A DNA stretch of 64,000 bases from Phocoena phocoena (lineage: Eukaryota; Chordata; Mammalia; Artiodactyla; Phocoenidae): the NCBI RefSeq assembly GCF_963924675.1, contig NC_089238.1, forward strand, positions 44,286,879 through 44,350,878, read 5' to 3'. Below are positions 11,995 to 23,929 of this stretch, piece after piece. How positions within the stretch are numbered: the first letter of the stretch is position 1; the number at the start of each line of letters is the position of its first letter. Under the pieces are notes generated by a model that had not been told where the DNA came from, made no database searches, and saw only the letters and a list, made by a program, of their open reading frames with translations. A program made the translations under genes and the position numbers.

Positions 11995-12600
11995 ACTGTT
12001 CTTCAACTGCCAGTCTTCTCTCACTGTATATTCAATCTATCAGCAAAAGCTGTCAGGTTTACCTCCAAAATATATCCCAAATCTGACCATTTTTCTTCAC
12101 CTCTAGTGCCCTCCCTTAGTAAAAATATTTTGATCTCTTATCTAGACGTCTGTAACAGCCTCTTAACTTGTCTCTTTGCTTTTACTCTTACCTCCTAAAA
12201 GTCTATCTTTACACATCAGCCAAGTCATCATTTTAAAATCAAAGTCAGATCATATTACTTCTTTGCTCAAAACCCTTTAATGGTTTCCCTTCATGCTTAA
12301 AATAGCAGCCTGTCTTCATCATGGTGTACAGTGCTCTGCATAGTCTGGTTCTACCTCTCGATGCCCTGCCATTTTACCCCTCACTGATTCTGCTCCACAC
12401 ACATTGGCTTTTCCTTGAACATGCTGAGCATGCTGCATTTTCTGGGCTTTATTCTTATTGTTTCTTCTGTATGAATGTTCTCCCAGGTATTCTCAAAGTG
12501 TTGGCATCCTCTATTTACTCAAGCCTCTTCTCAGAGCAATATCACAGAGCACTTCTAAAGTAGCAACTCTCCCACATTGCCCCCTTGCTAGCATAGTTAC
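11995..12600 (+). repeat. L2 LINE 3' part
   Basis: This plus-strand sequence follows the 3' part of LINE2: 'ctcaaaaccctttaatgg' near 12267, a 'gctctgcatagtctggttc' block near 12331, 'ctgattctgctccacaca' near 12383 and 'ccttgaacatgctgagca' near 12413. The 80-codon open frame at 12321-12563 is a chance frame through the relic. L2 is an ancient mammalian LINE and is no longer active. Confidence 0.8.
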
Positions 12601-13290
12601 CTATCTCTTTGTCCCTAATAAATGAAGAGAGACATCAAGAATATGTCAGGCTAAGTGAGGATTTCCAGCAGAAGCCCCTTTCTGATCATGTATGAAGTGC
12701 ACATATACATTTGTTGTGTGTGCGTTTTATGCTTCTTAAAGAATTAGTTCATTACCTAATGTACATTATGAATTATATTACTGACAAAATTACTAGAAAA
12801 CTTAGCCAGTTATTAGGAAACTTATCAGAAATCTTTATAACCTACCTATAGTGAATGTGTATCCCTGCAATATAGAATACATTATTTATGGTTTCATTGT
12901 GTCCACCCTTGTTTTTCCCTCTTTTGTTTCACATTTAATTTATGTTCTGTTACATAATGTATTTTTTTTCCAGCTGTCTTAAATTCTTTCTGGATCAAGG
13001 TAGAATATAAATAAATAAACCCAGATGTTATAGCATTGCCCACAGAAATTTAAGTTGGTAGAAATGCCAAATAAAATGAGATGAGTTCTGTCTTCTGTAT
13101 AGTCACTGTTTTTAGTTCAACAGAAAAAATACATAGGGACATTGCTAAATTTTAATATATGAACTTATGGGAGAGAATTTGGTTTTTTTAGGGTAGGGAG
13201 CATCTGTGGGATAGTGTGTCTAACATATCTCTTCTGGAAATTTTTTCCCCATTCATATGTTTAACACTTTGGGTCCTGGATATGTACTTC
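12601..13290. other. Unassigned sequence
   Basis: No gene, repeat family or structured element recognised. Confidence 0.5.
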
Positions 13291-13680
13291 AGGGATTATT
13301 TGCCCAAGCTTGGACACAGTTCCTTACCTACCAAGGCAAAGTTAATTTGTCCAGGGATAGACACATGACTCATTAGTTAGGTCAATGAGAACCTTCCCTA
13401 ATAATTTTGCGTTTAGGACTAAAACACTATGATTGAAGCTGTGAAATGTACAACTCTCTAGCTCTAGGCAGCCATGTTTCTCTTTATGTGGAAAAAGGCA
13501 GACTTGCAGTGATGTTTGAAAACTAAGCTGGCCTGTGGAAATAGATATAAGAAAGAACCTTTACAAGTTTCAACTGTATCTTTATCCTTCATTTTGTACT
13601 TCTTCCTTGTACAGTTTTGCTAAGCCAGTTCAAGATAGTTTTGGTCGCTTGTAACCAGAAGAGTCCTAACTGATACAGTT
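13291..13680 (+). repeat. Ancient interspersed repeat, family not named
   Basis: The stretch resembles a common old mammalian repeat, with 'gacacatgactcattag' and 'ggtcaatgaga' in the middle and 'gagtcctaactgatacag' at the 3' end. The region at 23930-24290 looks like the same family. I cannot name it with confidence; an LTR or a non-autonomous DNA element are both possible. Confidence 0.4.
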
Positions 13681-13735
13681 AGTTACAGGCAAGGTGGGTA
13701 GTAGGAAGTACATGTGGGAAAAGAATCCATATCCT

Positions 13736-13859
13736 GGGAATTCCCCAGTGGTCCAGTGGTTAACTCCACACTCTCACTGCTGAGGACCCTGGTTCGGCCC
13801 CTGGTCAGGGAGCTAGGATCCCACAAGATGCACAATGCAGCCAAAAAAAAAAAAAAAAA
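13736..13859 (+). mobile_element. CHR-1-like tRNA-Glu SINE
   Basis: It begins 'gggaattccccagtggtcca' and has a B-box-like 'ggttcggcccc' and a 17-base A tail. The TSD is 'gaatccatatcc' at 13723-13734 against 'gaattcatatcc' at 13861-13872, one mismatch. It is the same ~120-bp class as the element at 8651. Confidence 0.93.
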
Positions 13860-13872
13860 TGAATTCATATCC

Positions 13873-15185
13873 TTACCCTGAACTACCTGAACATGAGAGT
13901 CTGCCCAAATACAGAAAGCTGTTATTCCTAGAATTAAATTGTGAAGATATGCAAATTGATGAGTATTTAAGAATATGTAACACTTCTCATTAAAACACTT
14001 TTCTACAAACTTAGCCTGTTTGGGGTTTTTTGTTTAATATTATTATTTCAGAATCTCATGCCTATGCTTTTATAGGCAGGAATGAAATCAGGGATAATAG
14101 TAACATTAGGCTATATTTGGTCATTTGGATGAAAAAAACCTTGGAATAAAAAGAAGTTTTGTGTAATGTACCTTGTATCATGTGACTGAATGTTAGCCAA
14201 GTCCCCAGAGAGAAAGCTTTTATCACTGGCAGAGTGTAGCAGCAAAAACTTTTGTCTTATGTTGCAATCAGCACTTCGTGTTTAATGTTTTAAAATATTT
14301 GGCAAATACAACAGAAGAAAGGTTGTAGATGTTACCTTTAATTGGACTTTAAAAATTAATACAGTGAAACAGTGTTCTGATTTTTGCCCTTTGCCATTGA
14401 CCATATCTGGTCTATCGAGGGTACTTTTCTCAGCTCTATTTTGTTCTTAATGAAGGTAGTGGTATTAAGAAGAAATTATTTGCTCTAAATGGTACTGTGA
14501 TCAGTTGCATTTTTAGTGGGTCTTTTTCTGTGTATATAATCTATGTACAATAATATTGATATATAATGGTTATTTATATACGAGAGGGATTATTCCAATA
14601 AACATAATCTCATTTCCACCAATAATCTCAATTTTCTCCCCAAAGATGCTAGATACAGAATAACTGGTTTAGTTTTTATCTGCTCTTCTGAAGCCCTTGC
14701 CAATTTCTAATGGATGTACGAATGAAACATCAAAACGGAGAATGCAAAGTAGTCTGGATAACCTACAAAGCAAAAATTAATTTTTCAGTTTTTTAATTAA
14801 CTAAAGTCAAAACACATATTTCCTCAAGCTTCAGAATTAGATTGATGCCATCACAAGGTAAAAGAGGGTCTTTCATGGGAATTAATGACTTTTGACTTCT
14901 CTGGGATTAATGTTCCAAGCCGCCAGTCTATGCCACAGCCAGCTCCATTGAGAAAGTCCTTCTACCCTTTAGGTGCTCTTATGATTTCTACCAAGACAGA
15001 AGTCTAGGAAATGAACCACTCTTTTCCCAGTATATCTTAACTAGGAATTTTTTGGCAGCACCAACAGAATCTGTGCAAAGATCTTTGCTGGTCAAGCCCT
15101 CTACACTTAACTGAATCCTCAACTTAAACAAGTCCTACTAAATTTGCATCTGGAACCTAGAGCATCTGGTGGGCATAATTATAAA
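13873..15185. other. Unassigned sequence
   Basis: No gene or repeat family recognised. An AATAAA hexamer occurs by chance and has no transcript context. Confidence 0.5.
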
Positions 15186-15310
15186 AGTATAGAGTTTAGA
15201 TTTAAGCAGAACTAAGTAAAAATCATTACTCCTCTCTTTAATAGCTATTTAACCTTGAAAAAATTATTTAGCTTCTTGGTCTTTTCTGATCTACCATAAA
15301 ATGTTCGGAT
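15186..15310 (+). repeat. Possible MIR fragment
   Basis: The order 'gagtttagattta', 'aatagctatttaaccttg', 'aaattatttagcttcttgg' follows the MIR core: discriminator region, then 'tgtgaccttgggcaa', then the 'ttaacctctctg' block. It is heavily diverged. Confidence 0.5.
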
Positions 15311-16180
15311 ATTGTATCCGAAGTATCTTCTATAGTACCAGCCATTTTTCGTTTCCCTAACATTCCTTATTTCACCATGTTCCATATTTATATCTTCATT
15401 GTTCATGAGCCCAAATACTATCCCCTGTAAACTCCTTTCTTTTACTGTAAACTGTCATTCATGTGATGCTCTGTGCATAGTCTTATGATCTTTCGCTGCT
15501 TTTGCTCCTCCTCATCCCTTCCATTGTGCCTGGTGGAACTGGTCCTATGAGAAAAAATTACCTTAGGTCCTCAGGCTTTTCTCGGAATTATTCCAGTACT
15601 GGCTTCTGCTGGGAGCTACACCAAGAATTTGACTACCCCTGAATACACTCTAGAGTGGAAACTCTTTGTCTTCTTCATTATATATCCATATGTCTGAGAC
15701 ATTGGTTACTCAGTATTGTTCAGGTTGGTTTTTGTTGCTTATAATTCATCATTCCTCTATTCTCTGCTAAAAATAATCTCCTATGGCACAACTATCTTTC
15801 AACAATATGACTATCTTGCTTTCTTGTGGTCTTCTACCAGTCTCCAAGTTACTTTTCCATATTCTGTGCTAGATGCCATCACTAGACTCAATGAAATGTT
15901 CTGTCTGATAACATAGTCACATAGTTTCTTGACATCCTTCTATATCTTGATGACTCTATCCCTGAAATCTTACCTGTTATTGTACAAAATCTGGAGATAT
16001 TGTATAAGAAGTGAATTATTTGCTACATGTATTCCATCTCAGTGTACCCAGGTGAAAGTCTTAACGGTTGCCCTGCACAACATACCAGGAATCACTGATC
16101 ACTAGTTTTGTCCTTATTGACAGACAGCCAGTCAGTAAGTAAGTCAGTAAGAATCAGCTCTAGAGTCTCATCCTTAGAGT
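15311..16180. other. Unassigned sequence
   Basis: No gene or clear repeat. A 66-codon frame at 15716-15916 has no recognisable protein features. Confidence 0.5.
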
Positions 16181-16565
16181 ATACTTTGTAGGGCCACTTA
16201 TGTCACCAGTTCTCTTAGGTTGGGTCCCCTAGAAGCAGAGCTCAAGAAAGAGATTCTTGTGCAGTGATCTAGTAAGAGGATACTCTTCAAAAGAAAGTAA
16301 GGAAAGCAGGAATGGACAGAAGAAGCTAGACAAAGATGTGGTTTCAGAAGTCTAGCGTCCTTTTGACCCCATGGGGAGCTCTGGAGAATGAATGGTACCA
16401 CAAAATTATCCTCTTATGGGACAACCCCTCTGTGGGACCAAGATGTGATGACTTGGCTTTTGTAGCCCTGTATTTGTTACTCAACTGTTGTGGGCCACCC
16501 CTAGTTAGTTGACTCATATCACAGATATACTGTGTAAAGAGACTGTCATTAACAAAGGGTAAGAT
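16181..16565. repeat. Possible ancient interspersed repeat
   Basis: The text 'ggttgggtcccctagaagc' followed by 'gattcttgtgcagtgatc' recalls a mammalian repeat that also seems to underlie 23060-23300, where 'gtttgggttgctcagaaa' precedes 'gacaagaatt'. The family and orientation cannot be settled by eye. Confidence 0.3.
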
Positions 16566-17746
16566 TGGCAATCACTAATTTTAATTAGGTTCCTAGTATT
16601 CCAATGTAGGATTATACTTATATTTTGTTTAGCAGGAGTCCTAATTATTAGACATTTTGATTGTTTTCATTTTTTCTATTGTAAACCAGATGAAGATTAA
16701 CATATTCTCTAAATGAGCATGTGCAGTTTTTTAAAAAGCAATAACAAGATAATTGGAAAAATATGAAAAAAACCTAGACTCATCAGCTTTTTATTGTGTA
16801 ATACCTATATAATTTAAGGATGAAATTTGAGTTAAGTTTTGGATTAAAAGATGAAAATATGTTAAAGTTGTTACATAGATATAGAGATGAGAAATGGAAA
16901 TTAAAATGGAACCAAAAACTATGCAAGGAAAATTTTGATAAGAAAGAGTAGAAGTTTACATTTGTTAGAGAATAAATATAGTTCTTATTTTTAGGTACCT
17001 GCATACTAATCTCTTAACAAATGTATTGACATATAAGACTTAGCTGAAAAGCAGGTTGAGAGATCCTCTTATTGGTTTAAGCAGGTGAAATTGGACCTAT
17101 ATGCCATAATTAGACCATAATAAGTAATTTAAGAATATGTATACACCCATAAATGAGAAAGAGGCAGCATCAAAAAATGATCCAAAAATACATAAGTGAA
17201 GGGGAATGCATTGAAGAAGAAGGAGAAGAAAAAAAGTTGTATGTAAAGGTAACACTAAGGATTTAGGTAAAGGAAGAATTAAAGAAAAAAATGATTGCTT
17301 TCTTCCAAGATTATTGTGGACATATCACAAGATATTCATTATTCATGCAGGGAAAATACAATATTTAGAAAAGAGAATAAATTAGTATAAGATGGAAATA
17401 GATAACTAAAATGCCTGAGATAGTTAATTCTTGAAAAAAATACATCTTAGCTATAAAGATACTTAGATAACTGTATAAACAAAAAACATAAATATTTTCA
17501 TAAAATTCATAAAAGCATTTGCCCCTAAGAGAGAGAAAGAGGTGTGCAATTGGAAAGATGTATATAGATAGCTGCTAAGGTTACTGGGGATGGCATTTTT
17601 TAATCTGTGTGGTGGGTACACACATGTTGTTTTTAATATTATGTTTTCAAAACACACTTAGAGAAGTCTGACATATTTCCTCATAAAAATAAAATTTAAA
17701 ATATGGTTTAATACAGCAAAAAGAATTTTAAATAATCAATAAATTG
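16566..17746. other. Unassigned AT-rich sequence
   Basis: No gene or clear repeat is seen. Purine-rich runs are scattered, and open frames are short and AT-biased. Confidence 0.5.
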
Positions 17747-17760
17747 AAAAGAAATTACAG

Positions 17761-18124
17761 AACTTCCCTGGTGGCACAGTGGTTAAGAATCCGCCTGCCA
17801 GTGCCGGGGCTGGGGACACAGGTTCAACCCCTGGTCCGGGAAGATCCCACATGCTGCGGAACAGCTAAGCCATGCACCACAACTACTGAGCCTGTGCCCT
17901 AGAGTCCGCACGCCACAACTACTGAAGCCTGCGCACTCTACGGCCCGCGTGCCACAACTACTGAGCCCGCATGCTGCAACTACTGAAGCCCACACGCCTA
18001 GAGCCCATGCTCCTCAACAAGAGAAGCCACTGCAATCAGAAGCCTGCACACCGCAACAGAGTAGCCCCCACTCTCAGCAACGAAGACCCAACGCAGCCAA
18101 AAAAAAATTTTTAATAAAAAAAAA
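17761..18124 (+). mobile_element. CHR-type SINE, long (undeleted) form
   Basis: This ~360-bp SINE starts 'aacttccctggtggcacagt'. It keeps a canonical-looking B box 'ggttcaacccc' at about 17821, where the short copies read 'ggttcgtgccc'. The middle holds a decamer 'caactactga' four times (17880, 17916, 17955, 17977), an internal array absent from the short form. It ends 'acgcagccaaaaaaa'. A perfect 14-bp TSD 'aaaagaaattacag' lies at 17747-17760 and 18125-18138. Confidence 0.96.
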
Positions 18125-18138
18125 AAAAGAAATTACAG

Positions 18139-18635
18139 TTATAAATGTAAGGAGGAACAATAGTTTTGTTTAATTCACATGAACCATATTGATCTTGGTT
18201 CAACTTATCAATTCCAAAATACTTAAAATAGAAGCATTCTATTAATCTTTATTCATATAATATAACAACATTATCATGGTAAATTGGTATCTAAAATTTA
18301 AACAACTCATTACATAACAACAGAATTTGGAATAAGATACCTTTGTAAGTTTACATCATGGATGTGAGAACAGCAGAGTGAGGCTTCCATGCCATTAGAC
18401 TGCATTTATAAAAAACATAGCAATTGCAGGAGGATAGAAAATTGTCAGTAAAAGCATTGTTATTCTGCTGAGAAACAATCATAATAGTAATTTAGTGCTA
18501 ATATTAAAAAAAGAAAACCAGTGACCCTGAGCATGAATCTGTTTTTAGTCCACCATCAGCCACTCCTAAAATAATGAAACAAATATTAAGTGGCAAAAAA
18601 GTGGTATGTTTTTAAGAATGCAGCAAGACTATAAA
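18139..18635. other. Unassigned sequence
   Basis: No gene recognised. The 3' end may hold more of the LINE relic that follows. Confidence 0.45.
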
Positions 18636-19525
18636 CATTGAACAGCCTTAGAATCTAAAAAAATAAAGCGTAGAAGAACTTTATTAATGATTTATAAAAG
18701 AGGATACACATCATGTTAATTAAATTTACAGATGATGCTAAATTGGATAGTGTTGAAAAAACCAGTGAGGGCAGATAAAAGGGACCTAAAGTGGTTAGAA
18801 ATATGGGCAGGAAATGAAATGTGATTCAACCTGGAAAAATGTAGCTAATACATCTGGGGAAAAATAATCAGAAACACAGCCATTCAATTGGCAGGATATA
18901 CAGTACTTGGAAAGCAGTAATACCAAGAGACTTTGAGATGATAGTGGGTAGCAAATTATATATGATCTAGTAATGTAATACGACAGTAAAATCAGTCAAT
19001 GAGATTTTAGTCTGTATGTGCAAAAGCTTCACATTGTATGGCTGGAAGATAAAAGTTATGTAAATGGTACTGCTGAGATCACAATGAGAATACCAGTTTA
19101 GGGCATAAATACCTCAAATAAATGAATTGAGTAGTGTTCAAACTGGAAAATAAATATACAATGGGCTTCAGACTTTAACTTGTCAGAGAAGATTAAAATA
19201 ACAAAACATACAAGATTTGTCTATCTCTGACTGAGTCCAATTTTGATAACATTTCACAAATATTTGATATATATTTATATCTTTCAAATATAAACATCAT
19301 GGAAGCCAAGTCATTTTGAAAGGTAGAATAAGGGGTTTATAGTCAAGTAATGGGATGAAATTAAGTAACGGAAATTTAAGACTGAATCGGGGATATGTTT
19401 CCTGACAGTGAAATCTATTAGTCTCTGGAATGGATTCCCTAGAGAGGTGAGGGGAAGTTCCATTGCTTTAGTCATTGGACTAGATCAAGGCTTGGACAAC
19501 ACATTATTTAAAAAAAAAAAAAGTA
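18636..19525 (+). repeat. L3/CR1-like LINE relic
   Basis: The sequence follows the layout of a CR1/L3-type LINE. The RT-derived phrase 'ttacagatgatgctaaa' near 18727 matches the region coding the FADD-type active site. Then come a 'ctggaaaaatgtagct' block near 18831, 'gtctctggaatggattccct' near 19422 and 'cattggactagatcaagg' near 19474, which is typical of the 3' end. There is no open frame over 60 codons. L3/CR1 copies in mammals are very old, so this much retained structure is notable. Confidence 0.65.
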
Positions 19526-20574
19526 AAAACTAATTCAATCAGTTTGCATTGGCAGGACGGCTCACAATAACAATGTTGGGTCTCATCCAATTGTCTTAGA
19601 TGGCCTCAGACTTCTCTGACATGTTACGTCCTATCGTTAAGGAGCTGCATGTTACTTTTTTAATGAATGATTTCTAAAAGACAAAATTCATATTTTCCAG
19701 CTCATGGACTTCAATTTCCTGGATAATTATTTTTTTCTTCCAAGTCGTAGGAGTGCTAGAAAACACCCCTCCTTTTCCCTATTGATGAGCTTTGGCCTTA
19801 AATATTCCAAGCCTTTCGGAATAAATCAGGTGAGGTAGCTGAACTCTGAAGTCTCTCTTATACCAGTGCATTGAAAACATATTTTTACTGCAGTTTTGCA
19901 ACCACAACTATGCAGTATATAAAAATTCATTCACTTCCTTTTCTCGGTTAATCCACAGAGAGATTTTTACCAGATGGTGTCCTGGAGGTACTATTTACTT
20001 TTAGCAAGCAATATAACTGAGTTTGAAAAATATAAAGTATGCACTTCATCCCAACATTAAAGCATTCTGTCAGTTTTACTTTTAAGTTATGTAGCCTAAA
20101 GTTTGTCTATAATTTTGTTCTGTGTCCCCACTGAGTGAAATGAATGTGGAAGAATTCTTTTAAATGATAATCAATTTTAAACCAAAGTGTGATTCTTCTA
20201 AGTAAAAACAAAAACAAATTAAAATTATGTACCAGACTTTGAGGTAAACTTTATATATATGCATATATTTATGTTTTAAGGTATGTATATACACTATATA
20301 TTTTACATTACTAGTTCTTGTTATCAGCTCTGTAGAAAGTAAAGAAAACAGAGACTTCTGTCGAAGTGCTTAACAGAATAGCTGGAGAGAAATATGTGAG
20401 AAGTAAATATAGCTATTATAGATGAATATTAGTAATTTCGTAAAAGCATTTAAATGGAATTGTGCAAATTATGTAGAAGGTGACAAATAGATTGATTCAG
20501 TGGGGTGGAGAATCTGTTGAGGTTTAATAAGAAATGAGCTGGTGAAATGGGACTACAGAGTTAGAATAGACATA
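19526..20574. other. Unassigned sequence
   Basis: No gene or clear repeat is seen. A short alternating AT stretch lies near 20250-20300. Confidence 0.5.
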
Positions 20575-20613
20575 GTGTATTAGGGTTCTCCAGAGAAACA
20601 GAACTAATAGGAT

Positions 20614-20662
<49 letters not shown>

Positions 20663-20890
20663 GGGATGGAGGGGGAGAGAGAAAGAAAGGAGGGAGGGAG
20701 GGAGAAAGGGAGGAAGGAAGGAAGACAAAGGGAAGGAGGAAGGGAAGGCAAGGAAAGGGAAGAAAGTGGAAGGGAAGGAGGTTTAGATCACCTATCTATC
20801 TATCTAGCATGATTATGGAGGCTGGTGAGTCTAGAATCTGCAGAGTTGATGTTTTAGTTCAAAGGCCATCAGACAGGAAGACCAGATATT
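20575..20890. repeat. Ancient repeat carrying a long purine tract
   Basis: The flanks 'attagggttctccagagaaa' and 'gattatggaggctggtgag' belong to a well-known old mammalian repeat whose centre is often a microsatellite. Here the centre is (GA)n at about 20613-20659, then GGGA/GAAA-type purine sequence to about 20780 with few pyrimidine interruptions, then a short CTAT run near 20795. The family name is not certain to me. Confidence 0.65.
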
Positions 20891-21002
20891 ACAGTTTGGT
20901 CATAAGCCACAAGTATAAATAGAGACTACTAATTTGAGTTTAAAGATATATATCAGTCTGGCTATTTAATAGTTGTTAAATGGAAATGGGGAAGTTGAGA
21001 AG

Positions 21003-21105
21003 ATTATTTTGCTTTATTTGGTTTCCAAAAAAGATTTCTTTTGTCTACCTCTGAAAAAACAATTTTGAAAACCACAATTTTATTCCACTTCACTCTTAAA
21101 TATAT
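21003..21105. repeat. Direct repeat, uninterrupted copy A
   Basis: This ~100-bp segment ('attttgctttatttgg' to 'cacaattttattcc' and 'cttaaatat') recurs at 21748-21776 plus 21995-22085, where an L1 3' end splits it. The copies differ at scattered bases and small indels. Confidence 0.75.
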
Positions 21106-21747
21106 TAAAAATATTTTTGAGGGAAATAAATGATCAGTTCTGATTTTGGTATAATTAAAACATATGCAGTATAATATGTCATGTAGAGGTGAGTTACAAA
21201 TATTACATAAGTTCAGGTGAGTTGAAAACTGCCTGTTTTTTCTTCTTGACTGAGTAAATAGTATTGCTCTAGGAAAGCAGCTCTTCTAACATCACAGAAT
21301 CAGGATACTTATTTTTTAGTTTTGGGGTGTTTACATATATTTTGTTATAAACAAAATTCAAAAGTCCCTAATCCAACTAGGTGAGAAAAAATAGCCCCAC
21401 ATAAGTTAGAGATAAATCTTGACTTTAGAACAATTCACACTTCTAAACAACATGCCTTAAATTTAATCATAGATGTAGAATTCACTTACATAAATAGAAT
21501 TCATATGTTTGTATATTACTAACATAAGACAGTTCTGAGCAATTGTATGGTAGCTTGCTGGGTAGCAGACAGTTCAACCTGCAGAGTTTTTACTTAGCTG
21601 TATTTACTCTTTGCGTTGCCTTTTGCTGGAACTTCCAGCTTCTTCCATGAACCTGTAAGAGGTTCCTTAGATGCCAATATTAAGAAAGGGCAGGAGTCTG
21701 AGTGGGAGGAGTCTGAATCTCCACTCTGTTTCAACCAGGGCAACTCC
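21106..21747. other. Unassigned spacer between the direct repeats
   Basis: No gene or repeat family recognised. A 62-codon frame at 21616-21804 runs into the L1 and is not credible. Confidence 0.5.
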
Positions 21748-21776
21748 AGATTATTTTTGCTTTATTGGGTTTTAGC

Positions 21777-21996
21777 ACTGACATATATACACTACCAAAT
21801 GTAAAATGGATGGCTAGTGGGAAGCTGCTGCATAGCACAGGGAGATCAACTTGATGTTTTGTGATGACCTAGAGGGATGGGATAGGGAGGGTGGGGATAT
21901 GGGGATATATGTATACATATAGCTGATTCACTTTGCTGTACAGCAGAAACTAACACAACATTGTAAAGCAATTATACTCTAATGAAGATGTGGGAA
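21777..21996 (+). mobile_element. L1 3' end, severely 5'-truncated (younger type)
   Basis: Only the last ~220 bp are present: 'cactaccaaatgtaaaat', 'gcatagcacagggagatcaa', then 'cattgtaaagcaattatac' and 'aatgaagatg' before an A run. The 3'UTR type matches the L1 at 60.9-64.0 kb. It splits direct-repeat copy B, so it is younger than the duplication. Confidence 0.93.
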
Positions 21997-22085
21997 AAAA
22001 AAGATCTCTTTTGTCCACTCCTAAAAAAAAAAGTTTTGAAAACCACAATTTTATTTCATTTCACTTTTCTCTTAAATAATATAAA
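21995..22085. repeat. Direct repeat copy B, right part
   Basis: The part after the L1 tail repeats 21027-21105: 'gatctcttttgtccac' against 'gatttcttttgtctac', then an identical 'tttgaaaaccacaatttta'. The left part of copy B is 21748-21776. Confidence 0.75.
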
Positions 22086-23059
22086 GCTCTGTTGATTTAA
22101 ATAGTGTGGTAAGAATCTATGAGTAGACAAGCAAATTGATTGCATAGAAAGTACAGAAATAGACTGAAATACATGTGGAAATTTAGCATATAATAAAGGT
22201 AATGTTTTGACTTAGTGTGAGAAGAATAGATTATTCAATAATAAATGATGATATGACAACTGGTTAGCCATTTGTATACACATAAAATGTCTTTTTGCCT
22301 CATACTTTACAACAAAAATTTCAGATTTAATATTGAAAAATAAAAACATAAAAGTATTAGCAAAAACCCTGGAAGAATTTTTTTTTTTTAATCACAGAGG
22401 TTTGAAGTTCTTTCTAAGTAGGACACAAACCTCAAAATTCATAATGGAAAAGATTAATTAATTTGACTAAACAAAAAGAAAAGAAAAGAATTCCACATTA
22501 AAAAAAAAACACCAGAAGCAGAGTAAAAAGGCCAACTAAAAACTGGGGAATTGAATTTACAATTCTATATTGCTGATAAAATATAACCTTGATATATAAG
22601 GAGCTGTTACAAATCAATAATAGAAATACCAAGAGTCTGATAAGAATGTATACAGACAGGTGATGAAAAAGGAAATATAGGGACTCCTAAAATTCTGAAC
22701 AGATGAGAACTTTGAATTAAAACTACAAGAGGAGTCCTGCATCATTGTTTATAAACACCAAAAAGAGTGCAAACAAGATAAATGTCTACCAGGAGAGGAC
22801 TATTTAAAGAAACTCTGATATAATTCTATGCATAACTCCTCATAAGTAGGGAAGTGTTGTCATTATAACAGAAGTCATGGTGATTCTAATGTGATTTTCA
22901 TTAGCATGTTAATGCTTTGTGCCAAGTAGCAGTGGTTTCAAGTGCTTTTTTATAAACTGTATCTAGCCCATTAATAATGACTGCGGCTTGAATATTGCCT
23001 GGTAGCCCCCAACCAGCCCTGACTGTTGAATACCCTACAGGCTGGAAGCTGGGAAGAGG
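22086..23059. other. Unassigned sequence
   Basis: No gene is seen. Some stretches (22330-22700) look vaguely like degraded L1 but lack a landmark I trust. Confidence 0.45.
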
Positions 23060-23330
23060 AATGTCTTAGTTTGGGTTGCTCAGAAAAGACCCTGAGACAA
23101 GAATTAGAATAAAAGGATTTGAAGACTTTATTTTGGAGGTCATCCCTAGGGACACGGGTAGAGAAGTAGGGGAATAAGTAGTCAATAAAGGATGCAGTAT
23201 CAAGTTAGAGGAGTCCTGTGTATAAATTCTGGGTAACAGTGGAATATAGTGCTTAAGAGTTATTCTCAAATAGAGGTGTAGATTCACACTGAATCCCATC
23301 AGTCATCGGTAGAGAGCTTTAAGTGTTTGT
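23060..23330. repeat. Possible ancient interspersed repeat
   Basis: 'gtcttagtttgggttgctca' followed by 'ccctgagacaagaatta' matches a common old mammalian repeat, possibly LTR-type, and is similar in layout to 16181-16565. The following 400 bases have no clear identity. Confidence 0.35.
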
Positions 23331-23929
23331 TTTGTTTTTGTTTTAATTCTGCCCTTCCAACCAGCTGTGTACATGAGAGCCTAGGGGAAAGCCTTCATGC
23401 TCTGTTAAGCCCTCTGCCAAGAGCAAGAAGAAGGGATGTTTGTGGGGAGGAAGGGGCAGGATGGTAGGAAGGGGGGATAATATCCACTTCTGTAGGCTGT
23501 AAGATGGGTTGTAATCTGCCATGATAAGTTGCAAAACTGATTGCCAATGCCAGAAGGACCAGGAGAAAGGAAGCTGGCTTAGTCTTCAAGTCTGCAAACT
23601 CCCGTTCTTCAGGGTAATTCCCCACCAATATTTTTCTTAGCACCCTGATTTTGCAGAAACTAGGTTGTTTCAGAACTGTCGTAGCAGAAATACCTGTATT
23701 TATTACAGTCATTCAGCTTAGATGGAAGATGCAACTTCCTAGTTCAGGCAGAAATGCTTGTACTATGCAGCTATTCAAGTTTTTACCTAGGTCAGCCATA
23801 TATGAACTGTTGGAAACATCTCTAAGGTAAATTAAGCAAACACACACACACACCCTGTGGAGTAAAACAGTTTGAAGAATGTATGTTTAAGAAACAGCTA
23901 CTCTCCAAAGATTTATGCTACCCTTCCAT
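23331..23929. other. Unassigned sequence with short CA run
   Basis: Minus-strand frames at 23343-23534 and 23395-23712 have low-complexity translations and no recognisable domain. A short CA run lies at 23839-23853. Confidence 0.45.

Noticed and set aside
17880..17990. Repeated 'caactactga' units resembling a short regular array
   Set aside because: The units are part of the long CHR SINE and recur in its other long copies; spacing is irregular (36, 39, 22), so this is not a CRISPR-like array.
23395..23712. 105-codon minus-strand frame
   Set aside because: Lies in probable ancient repeat sequence and shows no recognisable protein feature.
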